Shown here: piece by piece, positions 36,701-47,069 of the stretch
How the letters are laid out: each line of letters opens with the position of its first letter
How positions within the stretch are numbered: position 1 is the first letter of the stretch
Source: Phlebotomus papatasi
Lineage: Eukaryota > Arthropoda > Insecta > Diptera > Psychodidae
Length of the DNA: 64,000 bases
Assembly (NCBI RefSeq): GCF_024763615.1
Contig: NC_077223.1
Location: 11,222,001-11,286,000 of the forward strand
Direction: 5' to 3'
Made by a program: the position numbers and the translations under genes
The notes under the pieces: model-generated
The model's input: the letters and a program-made list of their open reading frames with translations, nothing else
Database searches by the model: none
Told to the model about the DNA's origin: nothing

Positions 36701-39700
36701 TGGGGAAAGAGACATGCCTTTGAATGCGTCAGTTTTTTTAATGCTTCAATTTTTCTCTTATTTTCCAAAGCTAAAAATCCATTTTATTAAGCGAAGTTAA
36801 TAGAAAATAGTTAATAGTTATTAACTATTGTTCATAAAGTAGAATTTTTGCTTTGAAAAATAAGAGAAAAATTGAAACATTCAAAGGCTGCCGCATTCAA
36901 AGGCAGACCACTTTCCCTTACTCCATGATTCTGATAAAGATGAAAACATCGAATCGTTAAACATCTTTAGATACAGTATATTTTTAATTTAAATATAAGT
37001 AAAAATATCAAAATATTATGTAAAATTCGATAAATGGCAACGGCTGCCACTTGGTCCCTCCGTGACACTTTTAGTTAGGGTTCTACGAAGTGATAATGTT
37101 ACTGTTTAGTGAAAATTCTTTAGATATAATTTGAAAATTTCTTAAATACAAGAAAAATATACGAGTATACAAAATGCTTCTATTAGTAACAAATTAATCC
37201 AAATGGAGACAAGGGAAAGTTTCTAATTAGAGACAAACAGTGTAAGTGAAACCGCGACGAAAGGCTTCCCAAACCTTGTTCAGTTGCTCCTGAGTGCAAG
37301 ATTTGTTCTTATTCCTGGTATTTTCACTTTTTCCATCTAAAACAATAAAAAAATCTCTCCAAAAAATCATATTTCCGGGGTTTTCTATTGAAGCATTTGC
37401 AGACATTTCAGAAAAAAACATTTTTGTTCACGAAATAGGTACTTCACGTATCGTTAACAATAAAGATTAGTACTTAATTTAACTAAAATTAGCCAAAAAT
37501 ATGACATAAATGTTAAACAAAACGAATACACAACAGTCAACTTATTGTGTTTTTCATTGGAAAACATGACCAATCGATGACAAATACGATGGTGAAAAGG
37601 TACACTTTTAATTTTTCTGAGAAATTAACAAGTTAAAATTTGTGAATATGAATGGATTTTCGCTTTATTTGGAGCAAAATTAACTAAATAATGAAACTGT
37701 GGTATAGAAAACATATAAATATAATAATTTAGTACTGTATTTATCGTGAAAACAATGACGTTTCCATTTGAAGTAGCGAAAAATTTCCATTTGAAGCAGG
37801 TTTTGAATTACCTTAATTTACCCTACTTTGCGTAATTTGAAAAACTATGAAAAACCGTGTCATTTCAAAAGGAATTTATGCTGTAGGGAGATTTATGGCA
37901 TGGCTAAAAGTTTCATGATTAACTTGGTCAAAAGGTTGCCAAAAAATACTTTGGGTAAAGTTTTAGCCTAATCGGACGACACAAAAATCATGATAATTGC
38001 AAGCTATCAAAAATATCAACTAAAAAAAAATATAATGAAACTTACTTGGAACAACTCATTGGGTCTCAAAGGCCTTCTGGTCAGGACGACGCCATTGTTA
38101 AAGTCATCGGAAGCGTTGGGTCTCAATGCTGTACGTCCACTATGCGTCACTGTAGCGTGTGATCCGCAGATTGGGTGAAAGGTGAGCCTGTCCGTTGGGA
38201 GAGCTTCAAGATCAAGGGCTACCGATGGGTTATCTGTGACATTAGAAACAGCCTCAACAGCTGCATTTCCAGTACTTCCGGCATTTGTATTCTGTGATGC
38301 CAGATTATTGCGCCTGGTGACGAGATTCTGCTGCTCACGCTCATCCCTATCCACAATGGTAACTTTGATGGTCATCCCGTAGAGATCGATGACACCCCAG
38401 AGAATCTGAGCCACCTTCGTGGCAGCACATCCCTGATCCCGTCCATTGATGAAATAGTGCAAATTTCCATTGGACTTACGCATCATGCCAACACGATCTC
38501 CCTCTCGCAGCTCATCCAAATTGAACTCTCCATATTCCCGGCGGGTACCCTTCCCATTCGTGAGGATCCCACAACCAGACATCATAATCGTACCCGAACG
38601 CATGTTTGTCATTGTAGCCGGAAAGTGCAGGGCGCCGGGATTGTGAGTTGTTACACCGACTTCAATTGACCCTGACCACTTATCCACGAGTTTATCGATA
38701 CGAATCTCAAACAGTTCATTATCCCTCAATGGCCTATGCGTCATCACGACACCATTGTTGAACTCATCCAGTGGACGGCGACGTTCGGCTGTCCGAGAGT
38801 TTGAACTGAGTTTTACAAGGCTTCCACAGCGCGTGTGAAAGCGTAGACGATCATTCATGTCAACAGCCTCTGCACATGCCGTCGATCCCGGCGGAGGACT
38901 CACACACACGTCAACAGACATCGGGATATCAATGTTTTGAGTAACAAGGGTATTATCAGTCAATGGCTGGCACTCACAAGTTGCTGTGGTCGGTGAATTA
39001 ATCACCACCTCGAAGATTTTAAATGAAAAAGAGATATTCAATTGCAACGCAGATGCAAAGAGATGCCACCGACGATTTATTTATAGAAAAGCTCTAAATT
39101 GTATTTAAGTTATTTGTGCTCTCAGCCTCACTTATAAAGAATTATGTACAAAGAGTTGTAATATTCGATAATCGCGTTATGGTGAAGTAACCACTTATCG
39201 CCACTTTTAGGAGAAAGTGAAATTAAATGTATTATAACTTTTGACCCCTTATTATCAGATAACTCAAATTTGACACAAAGTTACTTAGATATATTTACTC
39301 TACATTCGTCAAAACAAAAGTCCTACAATACAACGCGGGAGTACATAAAAAACCGATTTTTATTTACAATGCAAAAATAACCACTTCATCGCCACTTTTT
39401 ACCACTTTTCGCGAGTTCTGTAATCACTTCTCGCCACCCACTTGGAAAGGTTCAAACCAAACTCGATTATTTTCGGCAATGTTATGAAAAATACACATTC
39501 AGCATTTCTTTTTCCTCATGATCACCTTATTATTACTCACATTAAATGATTTTTCTTCACTTTTATTTGAGAAATCAAATTATTAAACTATTGCAGAAAG
39601 TAAACAAAACAGATTTGGCAACTGAGAATCTATGAAGCGAAGTTAGCGTCGCCAATTGAAAAGCAATGGCGACAGGTGGTGAATCAATTTTATAATATTA

Positions 39701-42700
39701 CCACTTTCCGCCATGGCTCATTTTTACATAAAAATAATATAAAATGAAACATTAACTAACTAAATACAAATTTTATGTATTCGCCGAATGTAACTAATTG
39801 TTCAATATATAAATTATTTATTCAAAATCGTAAATTTTGTTCGATAAAAGTTTTATGACACTTACTATATTTGGTAAGAAATATTGGATTCGATGCACTT
39901 GCTTAAAATATTCCTCTAAAAAATGATCAAACATTTAAATTCAAAACAAAAAATTAGTGTTTTTCGACTCTATAAATAACAGCAGTAGACATACAAATAA
40001 TTTTAAGGCTAATTTATTTCACAAATAATGGAAAAATTGCGATTTCAATATAAGTGGCGAAAAGTGGGGCACTGGCGAGAAGTGGTGATTCCACCCTACG
40101 GCAAGTATTTCGATTATTTTCTTTCCATCCATAAGTGTAGAATTTTCATCGATTCTAAATGGTCCAAAAAAATATTGTTTTTCTGCAGAATATTCGTATT
40201 GTGACGAATTTTGGCTTCATTATTGGAAGGGGTAGTGAATTATTCACAACCGACCCCGCCTCCTACCTCCACAATGCACCCTTGGATTTCCCATAGCCCC
40301 ATGAACCTATTTTGGGGCGAAAATTGCAGAATATTTGCTTGAGTGCAATTTTTGCACTTAAGCATAAACTTCGTGAAAGCAACACACCTATCTGTGAGGC
40401 AAAGCATGAAGAGGAGAGAGAAACAGAGTAGGAGCTGAATATCCCATTGAAAGAATAGAAAACAGTGGAAGATTGAAGTATAATGCATCATGAGCATCAT
40501 ACTAATTTTCCCAAGTAAGCAAGTTTAGCACCGGGACAGCTACTAAATAAACTTAAAATTTAAAAGTTCTAAAAACAGGGCATTGATGAGATTGCAAATT
40601 TTTTTCGATTAGAGATATTTTGACAGGGCTTTTACTCCTCCAGATTGAGCAATACAGGGAGTTCCGCTTTGAAAGAAATTTTCAAGACCGAAAAAAGCTC
40701 ATGAATTCACTTCAGTGACACTGAAAATTTGCATACTTGCAGGAGATATCTTTGTAATAAGATACGGAAACGCCGTGATGCATGCAAAATATTTTTGGCT
40801 CAAATTTTTCGGCGTATTTGCAGAACCAACGGTTCAGAAAAAATCCATTTCACATTTACCGCGTGAAATTCAAAAATTATTTTATAAATAAGCTCCCAAT
40901 AGTAGGCAATTCATATCAAATTCTTTCAATCTGTTTCCACTTAATCCGGAACTAGGGAAAGGCTTTCAGGCTTCGCACTCTTAATATTTTTCCTCTTTTT
41001 CCTATAGGGTAAGTGCGCCAAATTTCGGCATAGTTCCATGCAATCGCCAAAGTCTCAAGTTTGAAATGTAATATTTTTAATAGAAATTAATTTTTTTTTT
41101 TTGTTATTTTTTTAATAAGGAGTGTTTCTTGGAACCTTGTAGACAGTTTATCGTCTTTATTTTCTCTAAATTCATTCTTAATCATTTTCAAAGGGAATAA
41201 AAATGTAGACATAACATTGGTGCCCTATTTCGGCCACCTTCATTCTCATAGTTCCGTGCCCTCCCGGAATTCTTTCAATGTCTTTTTCAGATCATCGTGC
41301 TCGTCGAAGCGATATTTTTTCTTATTTTTTTGCATTGTATAATCTCTAGAGTATGCAAAACCTAAAAATTTATGGATATTCGAAGGACAAAAAAATGTGG
41401 TCGAAATTGCAAGATGGCCGGAATTTGGCACACTTACCCTATTACTTTAATTTTGAATGAATTTAACCTAATCTCTGGAAATTAAGTAGCTAATCTCAAT
41501 CAACACATTTCTTGTAAAACATAGGTTATATTCATTAAAGGAAAATTGAAAAAATATGAAGTATTCGAAGCCAGAGTGTGTGCGAAGCCTGAAAGATTTC
41601 CCCTATTTTGCTTTGTCATTTTTACTCCTGAGGTACGGTCATCAAGGCTAAGATGGCGATGGCTGCTAAAAACTACAATGTACTGTACTCATTCATTAAC
41701 CTCCCTTATGCTGTTTTTTATAAGAATTCGTGATGAATAAAAATCTATCTATCTAATATTAATAAAATGAAAATGAATAATATAGGGGAAAGGCTCATAA
41801 TTTTGTCCAGTTTCTTATTTTGGACACTTTGAGGATAACATTGGACACTAAAAATAAATTGATTAAAATGATGGATTTTTATTCCAATATTTGATGAATA
41901 ATGAATTCTATCTAAATATTTGTTCTTTTTGGAAGATTTGGCACTAAAGACGTTAAATTTTGAATATGATTTGAGTTGAAGTTGCTTTGTTGAAAATTCA
42001 GTGTGAGCAATTGCTTACGAGAAATATGACAGAACTTCGTGTTTACTTCAGTTCTTATTTAGCTGTAGTGAAGTACTAACAATGTTTCTTCGGTTTTTTT
42101 GAGTGATATTATTGAATACTCATTGAATATTGTGTTGATTCACGTTAGTGGTGATTTGTACATTTGACCTAAAGTGAGATTTGCCTTGTGAATTAGGTTT
42201 TTCGTGTGAAAAATGGGAAATGTTTTAAGACATTCACCAGTGAGGTGATACTCCTTATTTTGGACAGGTGTTTTTCTCACGAAATTTCGTGAAGTGTTAG
42301 CTTTTGTGATCACTAGGTTGGACAAATGCCTGGAGAAACAAAGGAGCATCATCTCTACGAAAGAGATGTAGCGAGAAATGCCTTGAAAGGCTCCCGGAAA
42401 GGTCAGGGAATGAGCGAATCGGCACGTACTTGGAGTATCGAAGTCAACTCATTTTAATGAATGATATGGAAAGTTTCCGGGCTTCTGTGACATTCTACGG
42501 TTCCCTTACATGAACAGGAAGAGGACTTGGTAAGATTGGTTCATCAAATGAAGAACAATGGGCATCCTATTGAGGCGGATTAGCTGTCCAAATTTACAGC
42601 CAAGTTGGCCAAATTAATAAACAAGTTGTCCAAAATAAGAGCCAAAGTCACCTCTACATATCAATTCATTTTTAAACGTATTAAAACTAATTTTAATAAA

Positions 42701-43950
42701 AATAAGACGATAAATAGCTTGCTAAGTTTCTAAACAACCCTTCTGAAAAGAGAGTAACAAGAAATGTCAATTGAAAATATCGCACATCAAACTTGGAACT
42801 TCGATGCTTATAAGCAGACTGTCCAAAATTATGAGCCCTTACCCTATACATGAAAAGTAAAATATTCTGAGGAAAAATTAAAAAGATTTCAGTTTTTTTT
42901 AAGGTTTAAAGGGATTTCTTGGATTTATTATTACTTTTTGTTTATTAATAATAATATTAATTAATTATTTTTTTCTTTTCTTAAAAAAATGTGTTATCCT
43001 ATTTGTTTAAAACAGTTTTTTTTTTAATGGAGAATTTGACTAAAAATACCCTGCTTTAAAGATTATGATTTTTAGGATTAATATTGATAGTTTCAACGTA
43101 AATGAGAAACAATTTGGAAACTCTTCAAAACATTCAAACTTTACCGAATCACCGCTAGTGGCGTTGAAAACCCATTTAACGAAGACTTATGCCCTAGACA
43201 CACTTACGACTTAAGCCGAGAGATGATTTAATGGAAAATGATGGAAATGTAATTTAACCATTATTTCTAATATAATTACGTTAAGCCGTCTCTCGGCTAA
43301 TCCTCAGGTCTGTCAAGGCCTTTATTTAAGATTATTCCAATGAAGAGTAAAATTGAGCTCTCTAAATAACTCAATAATCTGATAAACTGAAAATCACTTA
43401 CCTCCACACACTTTCCGTAGAGATTAACGAGGGCGTAGAGAGTCCGGGGAAGTCCAGTTGCGGCGACACCCTGTGAAATTCCATTCACATAGAAAATTAG
43501 TTCCCCATCCGAACTCTTCACAACACCAACACGATCATCCTCATTGAGGCTTTCCAAGTCAATACCATAGAATTCAACGATAGTCACGGTGTCCTTCAGC
43601 ACAGAGCATCCTGACATAAGCCAGGTACCAAGACGCAGCTTTGTGGTGCAAGCTGGCAGCTGATCAAAATGTTCTGGCGGCACAGAAGTTACTCCAATTT
43701 CCAAACTACCGCTCCAAACGTGAATCTACACCCCCAAAATATAAATATATAACCTCACATTTATCATAGCGCCCCCTCGCCAAGCCCAGACACTCACCTT
43801 TTCAACAATGCGAATCTCAAAGAGTTTGTCGTCCTGCAGAGGATTAGCACTCAGGCACAGTCCGTGGTCAAATTCACTCTTGCGGCGTGTTGCGCGTGTA
43901 TTATTCTCACTCAAAATCACTTTTTGGCCACATTTGGGGTGAAAAAACAT
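24793..43950 (-). CDS. Neurl4: Neuralized-like protein 4 (six NHR domains)
   Basis: Seven exons join without frame breaks: 43950-43798, 43725-43402, 39008-38046, 36208-34697, 30772-29296, 25211-25103 and 25024-24793, giving 1589 aa. Six Neuralized-homology repeats are visible, each with an FNxGxVxxxRPLxxxExFE-like core and a YxVxDLYGxxxxVxI-like end: about residues 1-159, 212-365, 437-595, 622-775, 820-980 and 1030-1195. After an acidic, low-complexity linker comes the conserved C-terminal module with FFSYDYPTCYCADCA and VVQLWTTKEAGACIITALL. In other animals NEURL4 is a centriolar/ubiquitin-pathway protein (HERC2 and CP110 partners in mammals; Notch signalling in flies). ATG 43950 is chosen because it starts directly before the first NHR. 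An in-frame ATG at 44184 would lie 40 bp from the divergent ITFG1 start. The large introns are full of transposons; all splice sites used are GT-AG. Confidence 0.95.
25522..25774 (-). mobile_element. 255-bp CACTGAGA MITE (copy C)
   Basis: Runs from CACTGAGAGAAATCCG to TTTTTTTCTCAGTG in a Neurl4 intron, in the same orientation as copy B. Confidence 0.75.
26054..26309 (+). mobile_element. 255-bp CACTGAGA MITE (copy D)
   Basis: Runs from CACTGAGAAAAAGAGG to TTTCTCTCATGTCAGTG, same orientation as copy A. Copies C and D face each other about 280 bp apart, so they could pair as a large inverted repeat in the Neurl4 pre-mRNA. Confidence 0.75.
26310..26566. repeat. unclassified intronic repeat, left part
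   Basis: Phrases such as GCGCCCCTACCGTTGGTCC and AGAACCGGAGATA recur with variation at 27232-27841 (GCGCCCCTGTCGGTGG, AGAACCGGAGATAGAGG). These segments appear to be one older repeat split by the two pogo-like elements between them. Confidence 0.4.
26567..26889. mobile_element. TA-flanked MITE, CTTCGTTATCCGG family (copy 2)
   Basis: Second copy of the 3015-3336 element: 323 bp, starting TACACTCGACTCTTCGTTATC and ending with GATAACGAAGAGCTGAATGTA. Its right-hand TA is also the left-hand TA of the next element. Confidence 0.75.
26888..27231. mobile_element. pogo-like MITE, TACAGTAGACTCTCTC family (copy 1)
   Basis: The left end TACAGCAGACTCTCTCAAATT and the right end (reverse complement TACAGTAGACTCTCGCTAATT) are inverted. 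A 342-bp sister is at 57696-58037. It shares a TA with the element to its left, so one inserted at the target duplication of the other. Confidence 0.75.
27232..27841. repeat. unclassified intronic repeat, right part
   Basis: Contains repeated motifs (TCTCCGGTTTTA, CTTTCACCCCTTATAGCTCGGGTCAGG) resembling the 26310-26566 segment and the 29172-29260 segment (AAGTTTGAGCCCGATCGG). No coding frame was found. Its class is unknown. Confidence 0.4.
27842..29171. mobile_element. TIR element with CGTCAGTAAAATCAGCATTTG ends
   Basis: The left end ATCGTCAGTAAAATCAGC and the right end (reverse complement ATCGTCAGTTAAATCAGC) continue as ATTTGTCG(C/T)AA in inverted orientation. A TTAA-bounded element (28168-29019) is nested inside. 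The ends are similar to those at 6051-6389. Confidence 0.6.
28168..29019. mobile_element. TTAA-bounded element, TTAACACTTTAAAACCC ends
   Basis: A perfect 17-bp terminal inverted repeat, TTAACACTTTAAAACCC, with TTAA at both edges. The 850-bp AT-rich interior has several TGGCATTTT-type motifs and no recognised transposase. It is nested in 27842-29171. Confidence 0.7.
31135..33423. mobile_element. nested 2.3-kb element with CACTGAACGGAA ends carrying a gene remnant
   Basis: The left end CACTGAACGGAAACGGAG and the right end (reverse complement CACTGAACGGAATGAGAG) are inverted, followed by TTAAAA on both sides and subterminal GTTGTTAA repeats. No target duplication is evident. The minus strand of its interior carries the decayed multi-exon gene at 31850-33055. 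Confidence 0.6.
31850..33055 (-). pseudogene. decayed spliced gene, recurrent uncharacterised SAM-like family
   Basis: Exon A (33055-32974) starts MGEVCNDPNLMALSHKFG and is spliced in phase 1 (AAAG|GTATTT ... TAG|ATCG) to exon B. Exon B begins at 32903 and reads GITSDDICDLEETDINEILP, a SAM-like segment, then stops at 32806-32808. The same frame resumes past the stop to 32560 with ILKCPEGISLKEYHEKNGKL. Further remnants follow: FVVFPGEDK (about 32530), GEYYVPKFATRKSYGGKLY (about 32390-32460) and HYLTHYAHIIKQSGPLRPIA followed by CQRFEEKH (about 31850-31990). This motif order matches a family of uncharacterised proteins that I recall as multicopy in insects, cnidarians and fish; I cannot name it securely. 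The internal stop and frameshifts mark it as broken. Confidence 0.7.
36364..37061. mobile_element. TIR element with GGAAGGACC..GTGGCAGC ends
   Basis: The left end GGAAGGACCCTAGTGGCAGC and the right end (reverse complement GGAGGGACCAAGTGGCAGC) are inverted, followed by CG(C/T)TGCCA. The same motif occurs again internally near 36555 (CGGAAGGACCAAGTGACAG), suggesting a duplicated or nested end. Contains the 36699-36921 MITE. Confidence 0.6.
36699..36921. mobile_element. MITE with long inverted arms (GCCTTTGAATGCG)
   Basis: The ends GGGGAAAG...GCCTTTGAATGCG and (reverse complement) GGGAAAGTGG...GCCTTTGAATGCGG are inverted, and the inner arms AATTTTTCTCTTATTTTCC pair as well. Nested in 36364-37061. 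Confidence 0.6.
37100..37830 (-). mobile_element. decayed reverse copy of the 20188-21281 pogo-like element
   Basis: The reverse complement matches the interior of 20188-21281, including the psq-type transposase segment (CTQEQLNKVWEAFRRGFTYT on the minus strand, 37227-37421). Both TIRs are missing, so this is an old, truncated copy in the Neurl4 intron. Confidence 0.75.
39178..40098. mobile_element. TIR element with CCACTT(A/C)TCGCCA ends
   Basis: The left end GGTGAAGTAACCACTTATCG and the right end (reverse complement TAGGGTGGAATCACCACTTC) are loosely inverted, followed by TCGCCA. The motif CGCCACTTTT is repeated several times inside. It lies in the intron between Neurl4 exons 2 and 3. No coding content. 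Confidence 0.5.
40099..40952. other. intronic DNA of Neurl4, nothing recognised
   Basis: No inverted-repeat element, RNA gene or coding exon was recognised in this part of the Neurl4 intron. Confidence 0.5.
40953..41605. mobile_element. TA-flanked element, GGCTTTCAGGCTTCGCAC ends, with nested insertion
   Basis: The left end TAGGGAAAGGCTTTCAGG and the right end (reverse complement TAGGGGAAATCTTTCAGG) continue as CTTCGCAC in inverted orientation. The 437-bp element 41005-41441 is inserted close to its left end. Decayed relatives are at 1032-1224 and near 22219. Confidence 0.7.
41005..41441 (+). mobile_element. 437-bp TA-flanked element, TAGGGTAAGTG ends (intact copy)
   Basis: The left end TAGGGTAAGTGCGCCAAATT and the right end (reverse complement TAGGGTAAGTGTGCCAAATT) are inverted. 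A reverse-oriented copy at 60811-62738 is split by a later insertion; removing that insertion leaves 437 bp, the same length as this copy. Confidence 0.85.
41630..41765 (+). repeat. probable LINE 3' fragment with simple-repeat tail
   Basis: The order GCTAAGATGGCGATGGCTGC, TAAAAACTACAA and a tail with ATCTATCTATCTAAT resembles 57545-57690 (CTAAGACGGCGGTGGATGC, TAAAAAATTAACTACAA, AATAAATAAATAAAT). A shared 3' end with variable simple repeats is typical of non-LTR elements. Confidence 0.4.
41783..42846 (+). mobile_element. 1.06-kb pogo-like element with transposase N-terminus (copy 1)
   Basis: The left end TAGGGGAAAGGCTCATAATTTTG and the right end (reverse complement TAGGGTAAGGGCTCATAATTTTG) are inverted and TA-bounded. 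At 42326-42457 a 43-codon frame reads MPGETKEHHLYERDVARNAL, KGSRKGQGMSESARTWS, a pipsqueak-type helix-turn-helix. A second frame near 42507-42585 reads PLHEQEEDLVRLVHQMKNNG, like the next segment of pogo transposases. The DDE domain is absent. A near-identical copy is at 59485-60556. Confidence 0.85.
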
Positions 43951-44224
43951 ACTTTTTGGGGGAAATTTTCTAGGATGTAGGACAAAAATCGATTCGGGAC
44001 ATCTTTTGTTTTTTTTTCCTCCGGCGACGTCACTGCAACTGAACTTTCCGGAATCCCTTTTTGTACAAATTCCGAAAAGTGATTTTGGTGTGTGGAAACC
44101 GTGGAAACTGGAAAGTGTCAAAAAAAAATTGCATACACAAAGAATTTTTGTCAACATTGGGTTGAAAAAAGTGAAATTTCGCAATTTATAGTGAATATTC
44201 CGTGATTAAGTACCCTTGTAGACG
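43951..44224. promoter_or_regulatory. shared divergent 5' region of Neurl4 and ITFG1
   Basis: Only 274 bp separate the two divergent start codons, so both 5' UTRs and core promoters must lie here or overlap. No TATA box is apparent. This is inference from spacing, not from a defined promoter motif. Confidence 0.6.
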
Positions 44225-46894
44225 ATGGGGGAGTGCCTGAAGCTCCTAATTCTTGGGGTATTAGTGAATTTGGGGACCTGTTTGGACTTTACACAGACAG
44301 TTTTTGGATCAGCGACTGATGGGGTTCCTGCTGCCTTTGGGGACTTCAATTCTGACGAATTGACAGACATGTTTATGCTGCGAGATGATTTCAAAACAGT
44401 GCAAATCTTCTTAGGATCTGACACAGAACCTCTGCTGAAGGAGGGGCCAAAGTGTACATTCAAGAATTTGAGGATTTCTAGTGTTGTTCCGGGAGACTTC
44501 GATGGAGATGCCTTCATGGACGTTCTCATAACTGTGAGGAGCAATGAGAAGGACAAACTTGGAATTTTTATCAATTGGGGAGGATCTTCGTATATGAACT
44601 GTACGGGAGAGGAGGAGAAGATTCTGGATGTTCATGGGGAGCCAATGGTGCTGGATTACAACAATGACATGGTGATGGATTTGTTTGGGCTAGAAACAGA
44701 AACACACAAGAGGACTTTCTGGCTCTTCCACAAGGACCGCTCGAAACCAGAAGTTCGCCAGATGCCAAAGGATCACAAGGCTGAACTGAGACTTCCTCAT
44801 TCCCACGCCTTTATTGACCTCAATCATGACTTCACAGCTGACCTGTTCATCACCACTGACCGGGAATTTGAGGTTTGGAATGGCACAGAACGCCATGATG
44901 GCTTCATCTTCAGTCACACCATTGAACTTCCCACAGGACTCAATGAACACGTGGGACAAGCGATCTTTCTAGATGCTGAACTTAAAGGAAACATCAATCT
45001 CGTCCTTCCCATCTGCTTCGACCGGAAGTGTGCCAATTCCACCATTCTCGTGCACAATGGTCACAAATTTCACGATCTTGAGGTCAACTTCAAAGATCCC
45101 GACAACAAACAATGGGGATTTGTCATTCCAGATGATGACCTCTTCACAAATGCCATCACGCTCCGCGGTGGTGACTTCAACATGGACGGCTACCCAGATC
45201 TCCTGGCAACCCTCCAGCAACATCCCGGAGGAGCCATCCAGACTTTTCTACTGGAAAATGTTCCTGTAGAGCGCAAAAATAATCCCATATCGAGGACTTT
45301 TGAGGTGCGCTGGAAGGCCTTGGCCCCCTTTGCAAATGGAACCATCGCTGGAGCATTCTATGACTTCTATCAAGATGGAATTCTCGATGTTGTTCTGGTA
45401 GAAAAAGCAAATGGGAAATACAGGACCAAAGCGTTCCGGAACTCCTTGGATTACGATGCCAACTTTGTCAAGGTAATCGTTCTCACGGGATTAGTGAATA
45501 AAGAAGTGCCCACGACAAAAACACCACTCGGCAGGACAAAGAAGACTTACGGTGAGTTTATATAATTTCAAGATATTGCCCTTTTAGTACAGACTTCTCT
45601 TCTAAAACAAAATAGCTAAAAGTGAATTTAGAAGCTGTGAGCAAAATGGAATCTGTTTCGTATTCTTCTCTTTCATGAACATTTTAATGTACTAAAAATT
45701 GAAATAATTTTTAGTACATTTTAGTACATTTTTTTTTGTGTAGGTACTAAAAATTGAAATAATTTTTAGTACACTATCCTAAAATTTTATTTAAATATTT
45801 CAGTTTCAGGAAAGTGAAATTCTTTTTGATTTTGTAGCTTAGGTAAAAACTAATTTAATTTTTTTAGTACTCAATTTTGTCAAATAACTACCCAAAATCC
45901 TAATTTTTTTTAATTTTTTTTTTAGATTTTGATAACAAATTTAAAATAATCGTTGTTCAATTTTTTTTAGTATACAGATAAAATAGAATTAAATTTCTTA
46001 ATTTTTTAATTTTTAATTTTTTTTATTTTTAATTTTTTTCTATCCTTTATTTTAAATTTTAAATTATTGTTGATGAAATAAAAAAAAATACCGATATTCA
46101 GGAATACAGTTTTTCTGTCTTTTGCACTTTAATTTTTTCGTGTTCTAAAATCCAATTGGTACTAAATTTTAACACAAAAAGAAATGTCTGATGAATCAAA
46201 AAAAAAACAAACGAATTTTAATATTACTTCAATTTCGGACAATTTTTTATTATAAGAAAAAAAATAAGCAGTTATGAAACATCTTTTAGAAGTTAGAATG
46301 AAATTTACTCTGACTGTGCTTATTCTTTTAAATTAATTTTTATAAATGCATTTTTAAAAGTAGATTGCATATATATCTTTTTTTTAATTTAGTACAAAGT
46401 TCTAAAAGCTTCAGTTTTAGATTTTAGGATTGTATTGAGAAATAACATGATTTTCAGGCACAAATCTACCTGGACCCAGAATTGCTTACTACACCATTAC
46501 CCAGGATGGATATCCACAGTACGGGACATCGGCCCAAATTCCTCAGTCGGCTTACTTTGCCCTCCATTTGCCCTATACAATTTTTGGTCTGGGCAGAACA
46601 CCTAATTTCGTGGATTCCATCACCGTGGGGCTGTCCAATCAGTCCAAGACCTGGACTCAGCTCATCCCAAATTCCCAGATGATCGTCGTGCCGTGGCCAA
46701 TCAAGGAACCATGGCGCTGGAAGGCTCAACTCTTTGTAACTCCAAGTAAATTGATCCTGATGAGCATGGTGGCTTTGGGAGGGACTTGTCTAGTCATTAT
46801 GCTCATTATTCTGGGGCTTTACATTAAAGAGAAGCGGGAAGATAAGTTGGAGCGGCTACAGGAAGCACATAGATTTCACTTTGACGCTATGTAG
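44225..46894 (+). CDS. ITFG1: ITFG1/LINKIN family transmembrane protein (T-cell immunomodulatory protein homologue)
   Basis: Two exons, 44225-45551 and 46458-46894, join in phase 1 (TACG|GTGAGT ... TTTTCAG|GCAC) to give 587 aa, close to the about 610 aa of vertebrate ITFG1. A signal peptide (MGECLKLLILGVLVNLGTC) precedes FG-GAP/beta-propeller-like repeats with Asp-rich loops: FGDFNSDELTDMF, GDFDGDAFMDVLI, FIDLNHDFTADLF, GGDFNMDGYPDLL and FYDFYQDGILDVVL. Near the C-terminus one transmembrane helix (LILMSMVALGGTCLVIMLII) is followed by a short basic tail. Predicted type I membrane protein with a large extracellular domain; the worm homologue LINKIN acts in cell adhesion. The 906-bp intron is very AT-rich with TTTTTAGTACA inverted repeats. 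Divergent from Neurl4. Confidence 0.94.
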
Positions 46895-46993
46895 AGAGAA
46901 ATTGGCGCAAAAGTTCTTTTAAATTATTGTGATGCTAAAATATACCCCTTCACCCCTTGTTCGTTTAATGTAAAAAGTATTTAATCAAAATGT

Positions 46994-46999
46994 AATAAA
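46994..46999 (+). terminator. candidate polyadenylation signal of ITFG1
   Basis: AATAAA occurs 100 bp after the stop codon and is followed by a T-run. This is the nearest canonical signal. Confidence 0.5.
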
Positions 47000-47069
47000 T
47001 AGATATTTATAAATTAATAGTTTTTTTTTTTAATTTTAATTGATTGCTCCAGAATCAACGGTGAGAGAA

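Noticed and set aside
43951..44184. Upstream in-frame ATG for Neurl4 at 44184
   Set aside because: It would add a hydrophobic, low-conservation leader and place the start 40 bp from the divergent ITFG1 ATG. The NHR begins right after ATG 43950.
44690..45410. Several minus-strand frames opposite ITFG1 exon 1
   Set aside because: They are shadows of the ITFG1 coding sequence in other frames.
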